Source: Loripinus fragilis
Lineage: Eukaryota; Mollusca; Bivalvia; Lucinida; Lucinidae
Assembly (NCBI GenBank): GCA_964019695.1
Contig: OZ026530.1
Span: 31,416,690 to 31,480,689 of the forward strand
Length of the DNA stretch: 64,000 nucleotides
Direction: 5' to 3'
Shown: positions 1 to 20,771 of the stretch, one piece after another
Numbering within the stretch: position 1 is the first letter of the stretch
Layout: the number at the start of each line of letters is the position of its first letter
The notes under the pieces: generated by a model
What the model was told of the DNA's origin: nothing
What the model saw: only the letters and a program-made list of their open reading frames with translations
Databases searched by the model: none
Program-made: the position numbers and the translations under genes

Positions 1-29
1 AAGCTGATGGCGGGAATCCCTCAGCTATG
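1..29 (+). CDS. Possible end of an upstream exon of the kinase gene
   Basis: A good donor (ATG|GTGAGT) lies at 29/30. Read in the third frame the sequence is open, ends at phase 0 and would join in phase to the exon at 585. The first frame is also open, so the assignment is uncertain. The sequence is too short to compare with a protein. Confidence 0.35.
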
Positions 30-134
30 GTGAGTGTTCAAGTCATGAAGTTAAAAATAAATGTTATTTTTTGCCCCGACTTATAGGTATGTATTTAAAA
101 AAAAAATGAGGGTAAAATATGTATATTTTCTTAT

Positions 135-240
135 CCATCAGTATTTACTTTTTGGGGGTGCTGAAAGAACCATCTCATTTAGACAAGTCTTTTGAGTACT
201 CACAACAAATGTTTTGTTGAGAAATAAGAAAATATTCTTT
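135..240. mobile_element. Foldback MITE, GAACCRTCTCATT family (decayed copy)
   Basis: The family has a hairpin of ACTCAAAAGAACC with GGTTCTTTTGAGT, flanked on both sides by AACATATGTT and TTGAGAAATAAGAA. This copy is imperfect. Other copies lie at about 9335-9440, 10060-10235, 21440-21560, 41370-41480, 42150-42250, 42345-42490 and 55265-55385. Confidence 0.7.
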
Positions 241-268
241 AATCATTAGGTTTTTGATTATTATGCAG

Positions 269-341
269 GTGTTGGAGCGTCTTCCACATCCTGACTTGAC
301 TGTATCAAATTTTATGAGAAGTTTCCATTCATCAATAAAAG
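269..341 (+). other. Possible small exon (weak)
   Basis: The stretch is bounded by TTATGCAG and GGTTAAAT and is open in one frame (VLERLPHPDLTVSNF...). That frame ends in phase 1, whereas the exon at 585 needs phase 0. It would work only with a poor acceptor at 600. It may be chance. Confidence 0.2.
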
Positions 342-584
342 GTTAAATTTGGTTGTGAATAAAACAACATTTATTTTCATTCAGTTGGGATTTAAAAACT
401 TGTGATTTTATAATACATTGCACGTCTGGGTAGACGTGAAAGCATGTTTAAAGCATGGCCTACTTTTTGTGTACTGGAATTCCATAAACTGTTACTAAAG
501 TAATTAGTGAAGACCTAGATGAAATGCGTCATATTTTCAGAACTATACTACATGCATATAACTTATTCTCTGTATGTTACCTAG

Positions 585-9913
<9,329 letters not shown>

Positions 9914-9965
9914 GGCGATGTGATACATCTCCGTGGTTTATAAATGGGAGATAACTTTTCCCAAT

Positions 9966-10046
9966 GAACTAATGTTGAAATGTTGGAAGTATGAGCAGTC
10001 AACATTCGAAGACCTTCACACAAAGCTGACTCGAGTTAAGGCATAG
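9966..10046 (+). pseudogene. Decayed copy of the last kinase exon (copy B)
   Basis: AATGTTGAAATGTTGGAAGT, then ATGAGCAGTCAACATTC and GAAGACCTTCACACAAAGCT, align with 9806-9870. It ends GAGTTAAGGC like the true stop region. An internal deletion and stops make it non-coding. Its UTR part continues after an inserted foldback MITE (about 10053-10240). Confidence 0.85.
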
Positions 10047-10052
10047 GTAGAG

Positions 10053-10240
10053 ATAAGGAAAAAATTGAGCATAAAATTGTGATTATTTTCTTACTCGTCA
10101 GTTTAAACATATGTTTTGGGTGCTCAAAAGTTTTGGGTGCTCAAAAGAACCGTCTTGTTGAGACGGTTCTTTTGAGTACCCACAACATATGTTTTGGCTG
10201 AGAAATAAGAAAAAATTGTTCATATTACACACTCTAATTT
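10053..10240. mobile_element. Foldback MITE, GAACCRTCTCATT family, inside a duplicated exon unit
   Basis: The hairpin around CTCAAAAGAACCGTCTTGTT and its mirror is flanked by ATATGTTTTGG on both sides and ends GAGAAATAAGAAAAAATTG. It separates the exon-like and UTR-like parts of copy B. Confidence 0.75.
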
Positions 10241-10247
10241 AAGAGCC

Positions 10248-10446
10248 TGTTTAAGGTGAAGTGATATGACTTCATAGTTCATTAATGGGAAGTAACTTTC
10301 CCGTAATATAATTTTGAAATTTTGGGAGGAGGAGCTTGAAACAAGAATGAAAGCTTTAACTGATAGAACACCAAAAGGTGAAAACTGGAGTTTAGGTGAG
10401 GTGATACACTTCCATAGTTTATTAATGGAAGATAACTTTTCACACA
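10248..10446 (+). pseudogene. UTR of copy B and third copy of the last kinase exon (copy C)
   Basis: GGTGAAGTGATATGACTTCA matches the true 3'UTR after 9911. Then 10306-10396 matches the last exon, including AAAGCTTTAACTGAT and GAAAACTGGAGT. In copy C the stop TAA has become TTA, so the frame runs on through former UTR to 10569. Loss of the conserved CWxYEPxxR core (here FWEEELETR) and lack of a splice acceptor argue against use as an exon. Confidence 0.85.
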
Positions 10447-11242
10447 ACAAATTGTATTTTGATAGTTCGAATAGTTTTAAGTTGAAATTCAACTGGGAAT
10501 GTAGTAAACTTGAAGATAAGTACCAAGCGAAAAAATGTGAATGGGGTAATTCAAGATTTGAAAATGTTTAAGTTATAATTCAACAGAGGCAGGAGCTATG
10601 GACAGATGCAGAGCAAACATGAACAAATGTTGTAACCAATATAACATCCTTTTTAAAGGATAAAAGCAAACAGTGGAGAACCAGACTAGACTCCTTATGA
10701 GATGGCATCTGATTGGGGTCTTCAATGCTTGCTTTCAGAATGTTCTATGAAAATTGGAATAAAAATGAAAATTATCACCCAACAACCCTATTATTGAAAA
10801 TGGACATGCCTTATTGAAAAGGATAGGAAAGCCTATTCAACATAAATAGGTTATTTTGCCAGTGGCCTTACCATGACATTGAGCATCATTGACATTTTGA
10901 AGCAGAGCAGCTAAAATATGCAACAATCTCAGAAAAGCCTGTGATTCTATGTGGGCAAGGAAGGTCGAGATCAGTATGTGCACTTGTTGGTCCTTCTTTG
11001 CCCACTATTATATGGGCCTCATTGCCAGAAAACCTGTCTTCGGGGTTTTGCGAACTACAAAGGCGCAGACCAGCCTGGGCAGTCTGATCAGCACCTTTGC
11101 TATTCCCATACTGGAAAGTATCATATCTAAACTTGCTACAAGCGAAATTTCTATATTCTAGCTAGTCTCTGTAGCTGAGGAGACCGGTTTGAGTCCCACT
11201 AAGTCGGAAACGTGTAGTATATTTCAGTAATGACCTGCAACA

Positions 11243-11473
11243 TGTGATCTCCCACAATGTGGAATTTTGACATGTGTAGACTCGGACGAGCCTGTACAGT
11301 CTCATTTTAAGCTTAGAAACTTCAAATGATGTTCAGTCAAAAGCTTAATACTCATAGAATATTCAGGCGACTTGCAAAAGCTCTGATCAGACTGAGCGTA
11401 AGCGCAGGCTGGTCTGAGCCTTTGCTGGTCGCACAAACCACATTGTTGGAAATCTCATGTCGTGGCTCATATT
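11243..11473. mobile_element. MITE with TGAGCCGCGACATG / CATGTCGTGGCTCA ends
   Basis: The family carries GATTTCCAACAATGTGGCA at one end and CCACATTGTTGGAAATC at the other, with an inner AAGCTTAGAAACTCCAAATG and a CTGATCAGACTG...CAGGCTGGTCTGAG palindrome. This copy has a worn left end. Others: 14287-14523, 16268-16443 (partial), 22460-22701, 43518-43757, 59438-59636, and 63785 to the window end. Confidence 0.8.
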
Positions 11474-11531
11474 ATAATAAGGCCTTAAAGAAACAAGGCA
11501 GCTGCACATATTCTTGTTATATTAACATTTA

Positions 11532-13134
11532 GTAATGGCATATGTGTTTCTGTAATGGAATATATGTTTCTGTAATGGAATATATATGTTTCTGAAATGG
11601 AATATATGTGTCCGTAATAGAATATATGTTTCTGTAATAGAATATATGTCTTCTTAATGGAATATATGTTATTGTAATGGAATATATGTTTCTATAATAG
11701 AATATATGTGTCTGTAATGGAATGTATGTTTCTGTAATGGAATATATGTGTCTGTAATGGAATATATGTGTCTGTAATGGAATGTATGTGTCTGTAATAG
11801 AATATATGTTTCTGTAATGGAATGTATGTTTCATTAATGGAATATATTTGTCTGTAATGGAATGTATGTTTCTGTAATTGCACATATGTTTCTGTAATGG
11901 AATATATGTCTTTGTTATGGCATGCGAGTTTCTGTAATTGAATATGTGTTTCTGTAATGGAATATATGTTTCTGTAATGGAATATATGTTTCCTTAATGG
12001 AATATATGTTTCTGTAATGGAATATATGTGTCTGTAATGGAATATATGTTTCCTTAATGGAATATCAGGCCTCGAAAATAGCACTCGTCCGCTCGTATTT
12101 ACGAGTGCCTCAGGCTGCAAGGCAAGTGAAAATTTTGATATTTCTAGTATAAATTAAAACTTTTCTCATATATGCCAATAATTTTTGTGATGCAGGGCAA
12201 GTGCCTATTTTAAGATATTTCGAGGCCTGAATATATGTTTCTGTAATGGAATATATGTTTCCTTAATGGAATATATGTTTCCTTAATGGAATATATGTTT
12301 CTGTAATGGAATATATGTCTTTGTTATGGCATGCGAGTTTCTGTAATTGAATATGTGTTTCTGTAATGGAATATATGTTTCTGTAATGGAATATATGTTT
12401 CCTTAATGGAATATATGTTTCTGTAATGGAATATATGTTTCCTTAATGGAATATATGTTTCTGTAATGGAATATATGTTTCTGTAATGGAATATATGTGT
12501 CTGTAATGGAATATATGTTTCTATAATGGAATATATGTTTCTGTAATTGAATATGAGTTTCTGTAATGGAATGTATGTTTCTGTAATGGGATATATGTTT
12601 CTGTAATGGAATATATGTTTCTATAATGGAATATATGTTTCTGTAATGGAATATATGTTTCTGTAATGGAATATATGTTTCTATAATTGAATATGTGTTT
12701 CTGTAATGGAATGTATGTTTCTGTAATGGAATATATGTTTCTGTAATGGAATATATGTTTCTTTAATGGAATATATGTTTCTGTAATGGAATATATGTTT
12801 CTGTAATTGAATATGTGTTTCTGTAATGGAATGTATGTTTCTGTAATGGAATATATGTTTCTATAATGGAATATATGTTTCTGTAATGGAATATATGTTT
12901 CTGTAATGGAATGTATGTGTCTGTAATAGAATATATGTTTCTGTAATGGAATATATGTTTCTGTAATGGAATATATGTTTCTGTAATGGAATATATGTTT
13001 CTATAATGGAACATATGTTTCCTTAATGGAATATATGTTTCTGTAATGGAATATATGTCTTTGTTATGGCATGCGAGTTTCTGTAATTGAATATGTGTTT
13101 CTGTAATGGAATATATGTTTCTGTAATGGAATAT
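11532..13134. repeat. 20-bp minisatellite (TCTGTAATGGAATATATGTT)
   Basis: About 70 copies of a 20-bp unit (excluding the inserted element), with variants TCTGTAATTGAATATGTGTT and TCTTTGTTATGGCATGCGAG. The latter recurs near 11906, 12317 and 13048, showing larger-scale duplication. On the - strand the unit has no stop in any frame, which creates open frames such as 12763-13014 that I do not regard as genes. Stray units persist at 14525 and 15748. Confidence 0.95.
12066..12229. mobile_element. MITE inserted in the 20-bp array, 5-bp target duplication
   Basis: The ends CAGGCCTCGAAA and TTTCGAGGCCTG are inverted repeats. AATAT at 12061-12065 is repeated at 12230-12234, and removing one copy restores a normal array unit. 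The interior holds CTCGTCCGCTCGTATTTACG and no coding frame. Confidence 0.88.
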
Positions 13135-14285
13135 AATGATTAGCTCAACAGAGTCGAAGGCTCAAGTGAGGTAATAGTATGGTAATGGTCAGGCATCGTC
13201 CATCCACACTTCCAAAGTAGTATATCTCTGCAGTCAATAATTTAGATCAAATTTCATGTAAAGCATCTTCAGGTAGGGGGTAAAGCTACATAATATTTTT
13301 GGGTTGATTGGATTGGAACTCTGGTTGCCATGGAAACATACAGCTCCCATGGGAAACTTTTAAAAACTTCTTCTCTGAAACCATGAGGCCCATGTAGCAT
13401 TGTCTAGTGATCTTAAACATAAATCCTGCCAATCAAGTCCCTGGGGCCCAAACTGGCCCCACCCTGTGGGTCAAGTTTCAATAGACTTCTAATGGGAAAA
13501 ACTTTAAAAATCGACTCTGAAACCATGAGACCCTCAACTAATATATTTAGTATGTAGCAATGTCTGGTGGTCCCCTATATAAAGCCTGCTAATCAAGCCC
13601 CTGCGGTTCAAATTGGCCCCGCCCCAGAGATCGATAGTTTACATAGACTTATAATGGGAAAAACTTCAAAAAATTTCTTCTGAAACCATAAATCCCACAG
13701 ATTATATATTTAGTAGCAATGTATAGTGGTCCCCTATATAAGTCCTACCAATCAAGCCCCTGTAGTCTAAACTGGCCCCACTGTGGGGATCAAGTGCTTC
13801 CATAGACTTAAGTTGGTCTCCAACATAAATCCTGCCAATCAAGTCCTTGGGGCCCAAACTGGCCCTACCTAGGGGGTCAAGTTTCGATAGACTTATAATG
13901 GGAAAAAATTATAAAATCTAGTTTGAAACCATAAGGTCCACAGCTTATATATTTCGTATGTAGCAATTTATAGTGGTCCCCTATATAAATCCGGCCAATC
14001 ATAATTCTGGGGTTGAAACTGCCCATATTTTGGTGGTCTTTAGATTCCATAGACTTATTGGAAAAAAACTTCTTCTCTGAAGCCAAGCTTAGTCCTCCCC
14101 TATGTAAACCCTGCCAACAACGCCCCAGGGGCTAATACTGGCCACTCTATAGGGGTTATTTGCTCCCATAGGCTCACAAAAAACAACTTTACAAAATCTT
14201 CTCTGAAACCATGAGGCCAGCAACTCAGGTGAGCATTATAGACTCATTGAGCCTCTTGTTTCCTTTATGAAATAAAAATCTCATT
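13135..14285 (-). repeat. Degenerate tandem family (AGACTTATAATGGGAAAAAC)
   Basis: Blocks with CTGAAACCATGAGGCC, TATATATTTAGTATGTAGCA, CCTATATAAATCCTGCCAAT, CAAGCCCCTGGGG and AGACTTATAATGGGAAAAAC recur every 150-190 bp, roughly six times. The same blocks run in the opposite orientation at about 33990-34510. There is no open frame of note. Confidence 0.8.
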
Positions 14286-14286
14286 T

Positions 14287-14523
14287 GAGCCACGACATGC
14301 GATTTCCAACAGTGTGGTATGTACGACCAGCAAAGCCTCAGATCAGCTTGTGCATCCGCACAGTCTGATCAGAGCCTTTGCTAGTAGCTTGCCTATTCAT
14401 GGAGTGTTAAGCTACTGACTTAACATCATTTGGAGTTTCTAAGTTCAAAAGGAGGCTGCACAGGCTAGTCTTAGCCTGCACTTGTCAAAATGCCACATTG
14501 TTGGAAATCACATGTCCCAACTC
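14287..14523. mobile_element. MITE, TGAGCCGCGACATG family
   Basis: Left end TGAGCCACGACATGCGATTT, right end GGAAATCACATGTCCCAACTCA. Flanking TTT/ATT on both sides could be a short target duplication. The core has CAGTCTGATCAGAGCC. Confidence 0.8.
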
Positions 14524-14559
14524 ATTTATGAAATATATGTTTCTTTTTAGTAAATCTAT

Positions 14560-16260
14560 GTTTCTTACATGTACTGTAGAATATATGTTCCACCTATTGA
14601 ATATATACTATGCCCAATAAATTTAGCAATTGTTTTGTATGGGTGAGCCCATCCACATCAGATCATGAGTTTCATTTGCTGTCATGAAGATTCAGTGGCC
14701 GATCATCTGACAAGAATATCCATTTAAAAAAATACAGAAATACCCAACGCAGTGGTCGTTCTAAAGTGACGTTAAATTTTAAGACTAGCGGGTAACGTGG
14801 GTATTTCTGATCATTGGGGAAAGCCAAAACCATTTTCAAGCGATTGTTTTGTCACTGAAAACCAAAAAAAGCATAGCAAATGCTGCACTTTTCTGAACTT
14901 TCTCAGAGAAATAAAGGACCAAGTTTTCACAATTTGACGTTTTTATTAATGCTTTTACATTATCACCTTTAAACGGTGTTTCTAGTCAGTTTTTCTTGGA
15001 CCACATTAACAAGCAAAACTGCCTGATGCCTTCCAACACATTCAGACAAATAATGTTGAATGAAACATCTTCACGGCTACAGAGCACAAGTCGAAAGATA
15101 AAATCTAACTTCACCGTTATCTCGCAAATGCGTCACACCATTTTTCAGTAGCTTAAGGTTTTAATCAACCATAAGACGAGTTACATTGTAATTCTATGAT
15201 AGCTTTGTAAACTGATTCTGTGTTGAATTGATACACCAATTAACATTAGAAGTTTAATCAAATGGTGACTACGTTTTGACGTCATTGATGGCAGCTGAAT
15301 ATTTTCAGCATGAAATCTCTATCACATCTGTCACATAACCAATAGTTTTTATAGGCGTATGATGCATGAGGAAGATGAAAGACCACCAAACGATAAATCT
15401 AATACTTATCATTTTAGCATTACTTTAAACGGATGTGAATTTTGCTTACTGACCCCTCCTGCAATTCTTGCTCTCCCCAAATGCCTATTTAAAGGATCCT
15501 GTTCTCGTCATTGCAATTGAAATTGTTCGATATTGCACAAAGATGAGCACAAAAAGATGGGAAACATAAGAAATTGCTAAACTTATTGTGCTTAGTATAT
15601 ATTTCCGTCACTTACCAACCATGCTTGTGAGTTCCAATACAACCAATGTACAGCCCTCACATGACAGCCTGGGAAAGATAACATGGGTAAGGTAAGATTA
15701 TCTATCCCAGGGTCAAATCTCAGATATCCGTATCCGATGTGCAAGAAAATGGAATATATGTTTCTGTAATTTAATATATTATTCTATATTTGAATGCATT
15801 TTTCTTAAACATAAGATTTTTTAATGGAATATTCAATTTTGGGTCAAGCAGATCTATTTGTTATGAATTATTTTCCCAAGGGGATTTTTGTGTAATTTTT
15901 ATAGTTATATAGTGCTGCCAGTCAGTAAACATATGTACACATGTATATTAATACGCAATATGTTTGTATAAAAAGTTTTCATGTATATATGTCTATTAGT
16001 GTATATAGTTTGTATAGCATTTATGAAAGACAAATATTTGCCTTTTTATGTCCCTTATATTTAAAGTTTGCGTAGACTCATGCTTGTAAGTGAGTGTTTG
16101 TGCATGTTTCAGAGGGACCTTAAGACTTAACAGTATTCTAGTAGTTTTGGATTGAACAGTGAATATGCGCTAAGTGTAAATATTCTTACCTAAATTTTGG
16201 GATTACGGCTGCTATCTTCCTTGAAAATCATGAAAGAACTTTGATGCTTACATTCTGACA
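14560..16260. other. Unassigned intergenic DNA
   Basis: AT-rich with no gene, SINE head or clear terminal repeat. It contains one isolated 20-bp minisatellite unit near 15748. Confidence 0.5.
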
Positions 16261-16451
16261 ATTGATGCTTACATTTTAACAGTCTGAGCAGAGCCTTTGC
16301 TAGTCACTTGAATATTCTATGAGTGTTAAGCTACCTACTGAACATCATTTAGAGTTTCTAAGCCTAAAAGCAGGCTGTACAGGCTTGCCTGAGTCTACAC
16401 TTGTCAAAATGCCACAAGGTTGGAAATCACATGTCACGGCTCTTATATCTT

Positions 16452-16700
16452 AACCCTTAAAGAACCAATTACAACTGCAGCAGAGGGGAGCCGCTGTGGT
16501 GAAGTATATAAATCACTGGCATTGTACCCAGGGGTCACCAGTTTGATACACAGCTCCTTCAGTCTGTCGGATGAAACTCTAAGCTGTGACCCTGTCTCCA
16601 TATGACCTTTGCTGTTGGTGGGACCTTAAACACAAATTCACTCACTCACAACTGTAGCAGACAACAAATTTGTGATATCTTGATGAATGTCTTTGGAAAA
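16452..16700. mobile_element. piggyBac-like MITE (TTAACCCTTAAA end) interrupted by a SINE
   Basis: TTAACCCTTAAAGAACCAAT followed by ACTGCAGCAGA matches the left end of the element at 59017. After the SINE it resumes AACTGTAGCAGACAACAAA. I cannot find the right end. Confidence 0.65.
16485..16647 (+). mobile_element. SINE family 3, 14-bp target duplication
   Basis: The head GGGGAGCCGCTGTGGTGAAG and CCAGGGGTCACCAGTTTGAT suggest a tRNA-like start. The tail TGACCTTTGCTGTTGGTGGG is followed by ACCTTAAACACAAA and a CACT repeat. It is flanked by ACAACTGCAGCAGA (16471-16484) and ACAACTGTAGCAGA (16648-16661), differing at one base. Confidence 0.8.
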
Positions 16701-16738
16701 TAAAGCTAGGCCCATAGTAACATCACATATATGTGACA

Positions 16739-17070
16739 CCGGGTCGCGTAGCGCAGTCGGTAACGTGTCTGGCTACAGATGCGTGTCTGACTGCAGATCC
16801 AGGGGTCGCGAGTTCGATCCTGGCCCGGTCCCATACTTTCGTGGAGATTGATCATGAAATAATTTCTACAGTCATTCTCCTCCCTTCCGCTGATTCATTC
16901 AAGAAGGGTTGTTGTCAGTTACAAGCGAAAGTATGTGCACAAATTACTGGTCAACCACTTGCTCAAGCCTGCCCAGGAAAAAAGTGTGGTTAAGTGAACT
17001 GACCGTCCCGCAATGACCATAGCTGTTGACATGGGACGTAAAACAACAAAAACAAACAAACAAACAAAAC
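16739..17070 (+). mobile_element. SINE family 2, perfect 13-bp target duplication
   Basis: tRNA-derived head CGCGTAGCGCAGTCGGTAAC (box A-like) and CGAGTTCGATCCTGGCCCGG (box B-like). The body has TTGATCATGAAATAATTTC and CAAGAAGGGTTGTTGTCAG. The tail ATGACCATAGCTGTTGACAT leads into GGGACGTAAAACAACAAA and a CAAA repeat. CATATATGTGACA at 16726-16738 is repeated exactly at 17071-17083, so this is a recent insertion. Confidence 0.95.
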
Positions 17071-17232
17071 ATATATGTGACAAAATCTTAGTGTTTTCAT
17101 TCCAAAAACAGGTTTGCAAAATAGTTTAGTGTCATGTGATAAATAGAATCTAACATTCGTGCTCTTGTAAGCCTTACATTTTAACACTTTCTGCAACACA
17201 TTTAATAAATTCAATAAAGCATGAGCACCCTT

Positions 17233-18306
17233 ATATACTCAAACAAAAAAGTTATGTCGGCTTGACGTTTATGTCTGTCAGTTCCAAATGTATGAACGCA
17301 TTTCATTCAAAATTTCACCTAACAAACTTTGATCATATAGAAGTAATTTGCATCTAAGAGCAATCTATTTGATAATCAGTGTAGCCGCTGACAAAGCTGT
17401 GAACACGAGTACCCTTAAAATCAAAAGTCACAACATCAATAGCTGGTGTGTCCGTCATAATCCCGAACCGTTTAAGCACATTTAAACATCACTGAACAAA
17501 CTCTCTAGTAAGGTAAGCTGGCTAGCTGTATGCATTGCTTTTACGTCCACATCCATTGGTCTGTAACATACTCTTACGTCACAAAACATCGATCACAAGC
17601 GTGCGTGAAAACACTCAGAAAATTCATTATTGGTCCAGCATTTTGATAATCAACAAATTCGAACAAATTTGATGTTTTTTCGTCATCACAAGCATTTTAA
17701 CATTAATTAAGACTAATCAGCATCAAAACAATTGATAATGGAACTTCTCTGATGATTTTGCAGTAAGGGGTTGGGTATAAAACATAAATTTAGTAAACCT
17801 TTGATGCCCGACATCAGCCATAGTTTTTATTTTTCTCTATTGTGTAATTGTTGTCATAAACAGACACAACAAATTAAAACAAAAATGGCCTCAAAATGAT
17901 GTTAGGTTAAGGAGATTTGAAGTTCTTAAATTGTTATTTGTTTAAATCAAAGGGAGGTAATTTTAGATAATTTTGTAAATGAAAGATTTGACACGGCAAT
18001 TTAGCTCGTTCAATAACCAGACTTGGGATTTTTAGATGTTTTTTCATCGTCGGACGCTTCTGGTTGCCATTTAACGTAAAATTTGTCACGTTTTGATGAT
18101 TAACTTCGTGATGATAATGGAAAAAGCTGTGTGCGCATTAGGTTTAATAGCTCTTCAAGATCAGAAGATTAAATCAAATAATTACCATTTTTTGTGAGTC
18201 GGACATTTGAGAAACATTTTGGTTTTATTTTTGTTGCAACATCTTTACTGGATTGAGAGATACAGTACCATGAAAATCGGACGTTCCTTTTTTGTTTGAG
18301 TATATG
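17233..18306. mobile_element. Non-autonomous TA-flanked DNA element, about 1.07 kb
   Basis: TATACTCAAACAAAAAAG near 17233 is mirrored by CTTTTTTGTTTGAGTATA near 18285-18304. TA borders suit Tc1/mariner-type insertion. No transposase frame is visible; the interior is AT-rich. Confidence 0.65.
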
Positions 18307-18599
18307 ATACTTTATTTATCTGATAATGATTATATGAGATTCTGATAATTTTCTCACAAGAGATATTTGAACTGAACTGGTTCTGGGTAACATTTTTTTC
18401 ACAGATAGAAAGAAGACTGAAAATCTCACTTCTGATGTGATCTTCTATGACTTGCTACAAGACTAAAGCAAACAGTTTGGACCATGATCAGACTGTTTCT
18501 AAGGCAGAAGTCTGATCTGAGTCCACACCTTTTGCATATCCAAGTTCCAAAAGTAACAGCAGATGACATTGCAGGAGATATTACACCACTATGCATGGG

Positions 18600-18680
18600 T
18601 GAAAGTTTTCAGGATTAATCCTGAATTCAGGATTTTGAGGCTGACTTTCTACCGAAAGTCAGCCTCAAAATGCTGAATTA
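18600..18680. repeat. Hairpin TTTTGAGGCTGACTTTC / GAAAGTCAGCCTCAAAA
   Basis: Perfect 17-bp arms around TACC in an otherwise unassigned AT-rich stretch. Its flanks (18307-18599 and 18681-19560) show no gene, apart from a GATCAGACTG...AGTCTGATC half-element at 18475-18560. Confidence 0.7.
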
Positions 18681-19564
18681 GAGAGGTTATAGTAGTTTCT
18701 ATGATCAATTTTCAGATTATCTAAACACAATTAAACATTTAAACATTAAATTATTCATTTTTGTAGGCATCCTGCAGGTTTAAAAATTTGAATTTCTAAA
18801 GTTTAGGATTTTGGAAATTTTGAACTTTCACACATGACCATGTGAGTAAAAGGGTTAATTATAGTGGCTATGATATTATTTAATATTCTAAAAAAAGGAA
18901 CCTTCAGTGAGCAGCATAGATAAAGACAGAGGATTCCAACTACTGAAAATATAATTATCTTTTGTTCTTCCTTAGTTTTTATCAGGTAGTCATTTAAAAT
19001 TTAGAATATTAAATGAACATATATAACTTGCTCGAAGGCCTTTTTTTTTCAAAGTGAATGTACAGTGAGAAAGCAGATTTTAAATATCTAGCTACAATTC
19101 CTTGGCAGTGTAGCATTGCCTATTTGAATCAACAAAAACAACAGGTGGTGATCCGGGAGTTAATCACTTAAATCTCTCATAACAATGTTCAATAGAAACC
19201 AGTCCAGTCCAGTTTTTACAGTATGCCATCCATGTGACATACAGTAAAGACTTGAGTGGACCTTCTGGTCTGATCTAGGGTTTTGTGCTTTATGCTGCAG
19301 GTCCGCTAGATGTTATTATGTGTATGAATTATATGCTGTTCAATATTGTTAACTCAAATGTTATGTTCTCGCTTTGAGTTATAATTAGTTTGAGCTTATA
19401 GGATTTGGTCTTTGAGTATGATATATACCCTCTTTTACTATGAAAATACAATAAACCACAACAGAACATAACTATTAATTAATTTGCAGACAGGGAAGAA
19501 TCAGAGAATCAGATCAATCTGGGCTTCCACCGAATCTAATCAGAGTCTACTCTGTCTTATGTCT

Positions 19565-20012
19565 TTAGCTATCCAGCTAGTGCGCAGCAATGACTCTGAT
19601 CAGACTGGGCATCTGCTTAGTCATTGCTGGGTGCATGTAATAGCACATTGACCGGGCCGCGTAGCGCAGTTGGTAACGTGTCTGTCAACAGATGTGAGTC
19701 TGACTGCAGATCCAGGGGTCGGGAGTTCGATCCCGGCCCGGTCCCATACTTTCGCGGAGTTGATCATGAAATAGTTTCTACGGTCATTCTCCTCCCTTCC
19801 GCTGAATCATTCAAGAAGGGTTTTTGTCAGTTACAAGCGAAAGTATGTGCACAAAATACTGGTTAATTGCTTTTTCAAGCTTGCCCAGGAAAAAGTGTGG
19901 TTAGGTGAACTGACCGTCCCGCCATGACCTTAGCTGTTGACTTGGGACGTAAAACAACAAAACAAACAAAATAATACCACATTGTTGGTTTTCTTGCCCT
20001 GTGGCTCAAATA
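19565..20012. mobile_element. MITE (TGAGCCGCGACATG family) split by a SINE
   Basis: CTCTGATCAGACTGGGCATC and ATTGCTGGGTGCATGTAAT belong to the MITE interior; ACCACATTGTTGG and TGTGGCTCA after the SINE are its right end. Confidence 0.7.
19651..19972 (+). mobile_element. SINE family 2 inside a MITE
   Basis: Full head (GGGCCGCGTAGCGCAGTTGG), body and GGGACGTAAAACAACAAA tail. AATAGCACATTG at 19639-19650 is nearly repeated as AATACCACATTG at 19973-19984. The open frames over this copy are by-products. Confidence 0.93.
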
Positions 20013-20197
20013 TTGGTAATTAAAGGAAAAAAGCACCAGTGTTGGAATGACTGAATGATTGATAAACTTTAATACTGATTTTTTTCGCTCTTTTGTCGTA
20101 GTAAGAATCATATTTTGACAACCAATTAGAAATGTTTAGATTGTTTTCTTCTTATTGTTTGTTGTGTTGCAATTGTCTATTATTAGCTCGCTTGTAC

Positions 20198-20393
20198 AGT
20201 AAAACCTGTCTTAAGTGGCCACTAAAAATGTAGGCCAAAAATAGATTTTCAAGACCGAATTTTGCTTAATGCAAGTTAAAAGTTATGGTTATTATTATGG
20301 TTGCAATACTTTCAACCTTCATTAAGCTACCATTCGTCATTAAGGTCTTTGTTTTGTCTATTTTTTAATGGCCGCTTAAGACAGGTTTTACTG
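20198..20393. mobile_element. Tc1/mariner-like MITE (CAGTAAAACCTGT family)
   Basis: TA plus CAGTAAAACCTGTCTTAAG at the left is mirrored by CTTAAGACAGGTTTTACTG plus TA at the right. Most of the element folds back around ATGGTTATTATTATGG. Confidence 0.85.
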
Positions 20394-20771
20394 TACAAGA
20401 AGAGCTTTTGTAGTAACCATGACTTTGGCGTGAGAGTTTAAGTTTTTGTGTCCAATCTGTAACTCAAAAACTGTATGAGATATTTATTTAAACCTAACAC
20501 AAAGGATCAGTACCATGAGACAATATGCAGAGCACACAAAGAACAAAAGGGCTGTAACTTTGGATTACATACTTTGAAGTTATGGCGCTTTTAACATTGA
20601 AAATGGCTATTTTTGTAATAAACTGGTGTCTGCTGAATAACTTGAAAAGTGTTTGAGATACTTTCATGAAAATATCCACCTATGTTATTTAACATAAGAT
20701 GTGCTGGGCACAAGACCCATAACTAGTTATTGTTCATATTTAAGAACATCATATCATCTGCCCTGTTTGGT

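Noticed and set aside
10314..10571. An independent 85-codon gene
   Set aside because: It is the third, decayed copy of the last kinase exon with its stop lost and the former UTR read through.
11529..13014. - strand open frames with ITETYIPLQKHIFHYRN repeats
   Set aside because: Same by-product effect from the 20-bp unit. Frames overlap and contain no non-repeat part.
16739..16835. Functional tRNA gene
   Set aside because: Box A and B-like blocks are present but the head runs into a SINE body, has no good cloverleaf or terminator, and is flanked by a target duplication.
17233..18306. Retrovirus-like long terminal repeats
   Set aside because: The ends are inverted, not direct, and TA-flanked, and no gag/pol sequence is present.
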